The notes below the pieces were generated by a model. The model was not told the DNA's origin. It ran no database searches and saw only the letters and a program-made list of their open reading frames with translations. The position numbers were made by a program, and so were the translations under genes. Of a DNA stretch of 64,000 nt, positions 63,550 to 64,000 are shown one piece after another. Location of the stretch: the NCBI GenBank assembly GCA_947184155.2, contig CAMXCT020001705.1, forward strand, positions 62,001 through 126,000, written 5' to 3'. The stretch is from Cladocopium goreaui. Taxonomy: Eukaryota; Sar; Dinophyceae; Suessiales; Symbiodiniaceae. Within the stretch, counting starts at the first letter, position 1, and each line of letters starts with the position of its first letter.

Positions 63550-63574
63550 AGGATTATTGAACATGGCTCAGCTG
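63550..63574 (+). CDS. Tiny candidate exon just after the retrotransposon
   Basis: Between 'ggaatgacag' and the strong donor GTAAGT at 63575 the frame reads RIIEHGSA plus one base. It is phase-compatible with the exon ending at 51174. If real, the retrotransposon sits in the intron between them, 18 bp from this exon. Alternatively the ATG at 63563 (MAQL) starts something new. Confidence 0.28.
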
Positions 63575-64000
63575 GTAAGTAATTCAAGCAGCAAAAACGG
63601 GGAATTTTCCACCATGAAACATGCGAACGCAAAACCATGAAAAGCTGTGGGACGCAACAAGTTAAAACTTGAGTCTAACTAGGGGATATAAAGAATTGGA
63701 ACATGTTGAAATTTGTAGACAAGCAGGATTTAAGTGAGTTAACATGTTTCAAACACCGAAGATATGATATTTATACATGCTGATTAGCATTATTTATATT
63801 ATATTTATGTAACTACATCATCACAATATGAATATTTGATCTGATTTGCCCAGTAGATGCATGTTTTGCTGTTTTTTTTTGCTTGGTTTTTCGCTGATGG
63901 GAAATCCGCCACTGATGAGGATATGGTCATATAACCATTACAGACTGTGTTTTAACCACCTATAACATTGGAAATGAAGCCGAGACGATGCCTATGAAAT
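63575..64000. other. Right edge of the window
   Basis: AT-rich DNA with no exon, element or repeat that I can support. Confidence 0.5.

Noticed and set aside
1..64000. Dinoflagellate spliced-leader relics, tRNA and rRNA genes
   Set aside because: I looked for the conserved leader end and for cloverleaf-like stretches and saw none. A covariance-model search would be needed to be sure.

Overview
The window looks like nuclear DNA of a dinoflagellate, probably a core, Symbiodiniaceae-like lineage; the genus cannot be told from the sequence. The reasons are very sparse coding sequence cut into exons of roughly 40-170 nt, introns of hundreds to thousands of bases rich in AT microsatellites, almost all recognisable exons on one strand (+), many short inverted-repeat elements whose termini carry GT...AG splice dinucleotides (the architecture of introner elements, known from dinoflagellates), and a Ty1/copia-type retrotransposon of the kind common in these genomes. 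No bacterial operon, rRNA, tRNA or CRISPR array was seen.

Layout. 1-1.74 kb is a satellite built on a 27-bp near-palindrome. 1.7-3.57 kb holds a duplicated GC-rich block and a 10-bp minisatellite ending in a 100-N assembly gap (3569-3668). 2.4-7.8 kb carries + strand exons ending in a split RRM domain with a stop at 7823. About 9.0-13.6 kb carries exons that together cover a PH domain. 14.8-15.6 kb is a frame-broken coding remnant. 16.7-17.85 kb holds a MIB/HERC2-like exon and the end of its gene. 18.1-22.03 kb holds six phase-compatible exons with a Gly/Ala-rich hydrophobic C-terminal part. 23.9-26.2 kb ends a coiled-coil-like gene. 27-38.3 kb has scattered exons up to a TAA at 38276. 38.88-41.8 kb holds a model starting ATG-ATG with five phase-compatible exons. 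42.6-51.2 kb has further exons among long microsatellites. 51.65-63.53 kb is an intact 11,885-bp LTR retrotransposon.

The retrotransposon has 173-bp LTRs with two differences, a GAAAT target duplication and a primer-binding site complementary to an initiator-Met-type tRNA end. ORF1 joins a gag-like region, a CCHC knuckle, a RING-H2 finger and an aspartic-protease-like motif. ORF2 joins a methyltransferase-like fold, Cys/His modules, integrase, reverse transcriptase and RNase H. Its termini are ACT...AGT rather than TG...CA, and its pol frame has no upstream ATG and does not overlap gag.

The most interesting signals outside the retrotransposon are several families of about 70-125-bp palindromic elements. 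Family A has eight copies and keeps a GT near its left end and an AG near its right end in every copy. They lie in introns, or just after a stop codon, in the exon models above. Exon boundaries were inferred by eye from reading frame, phase compatibility and AG/GT sites; they are candidates, not proven transcripts.
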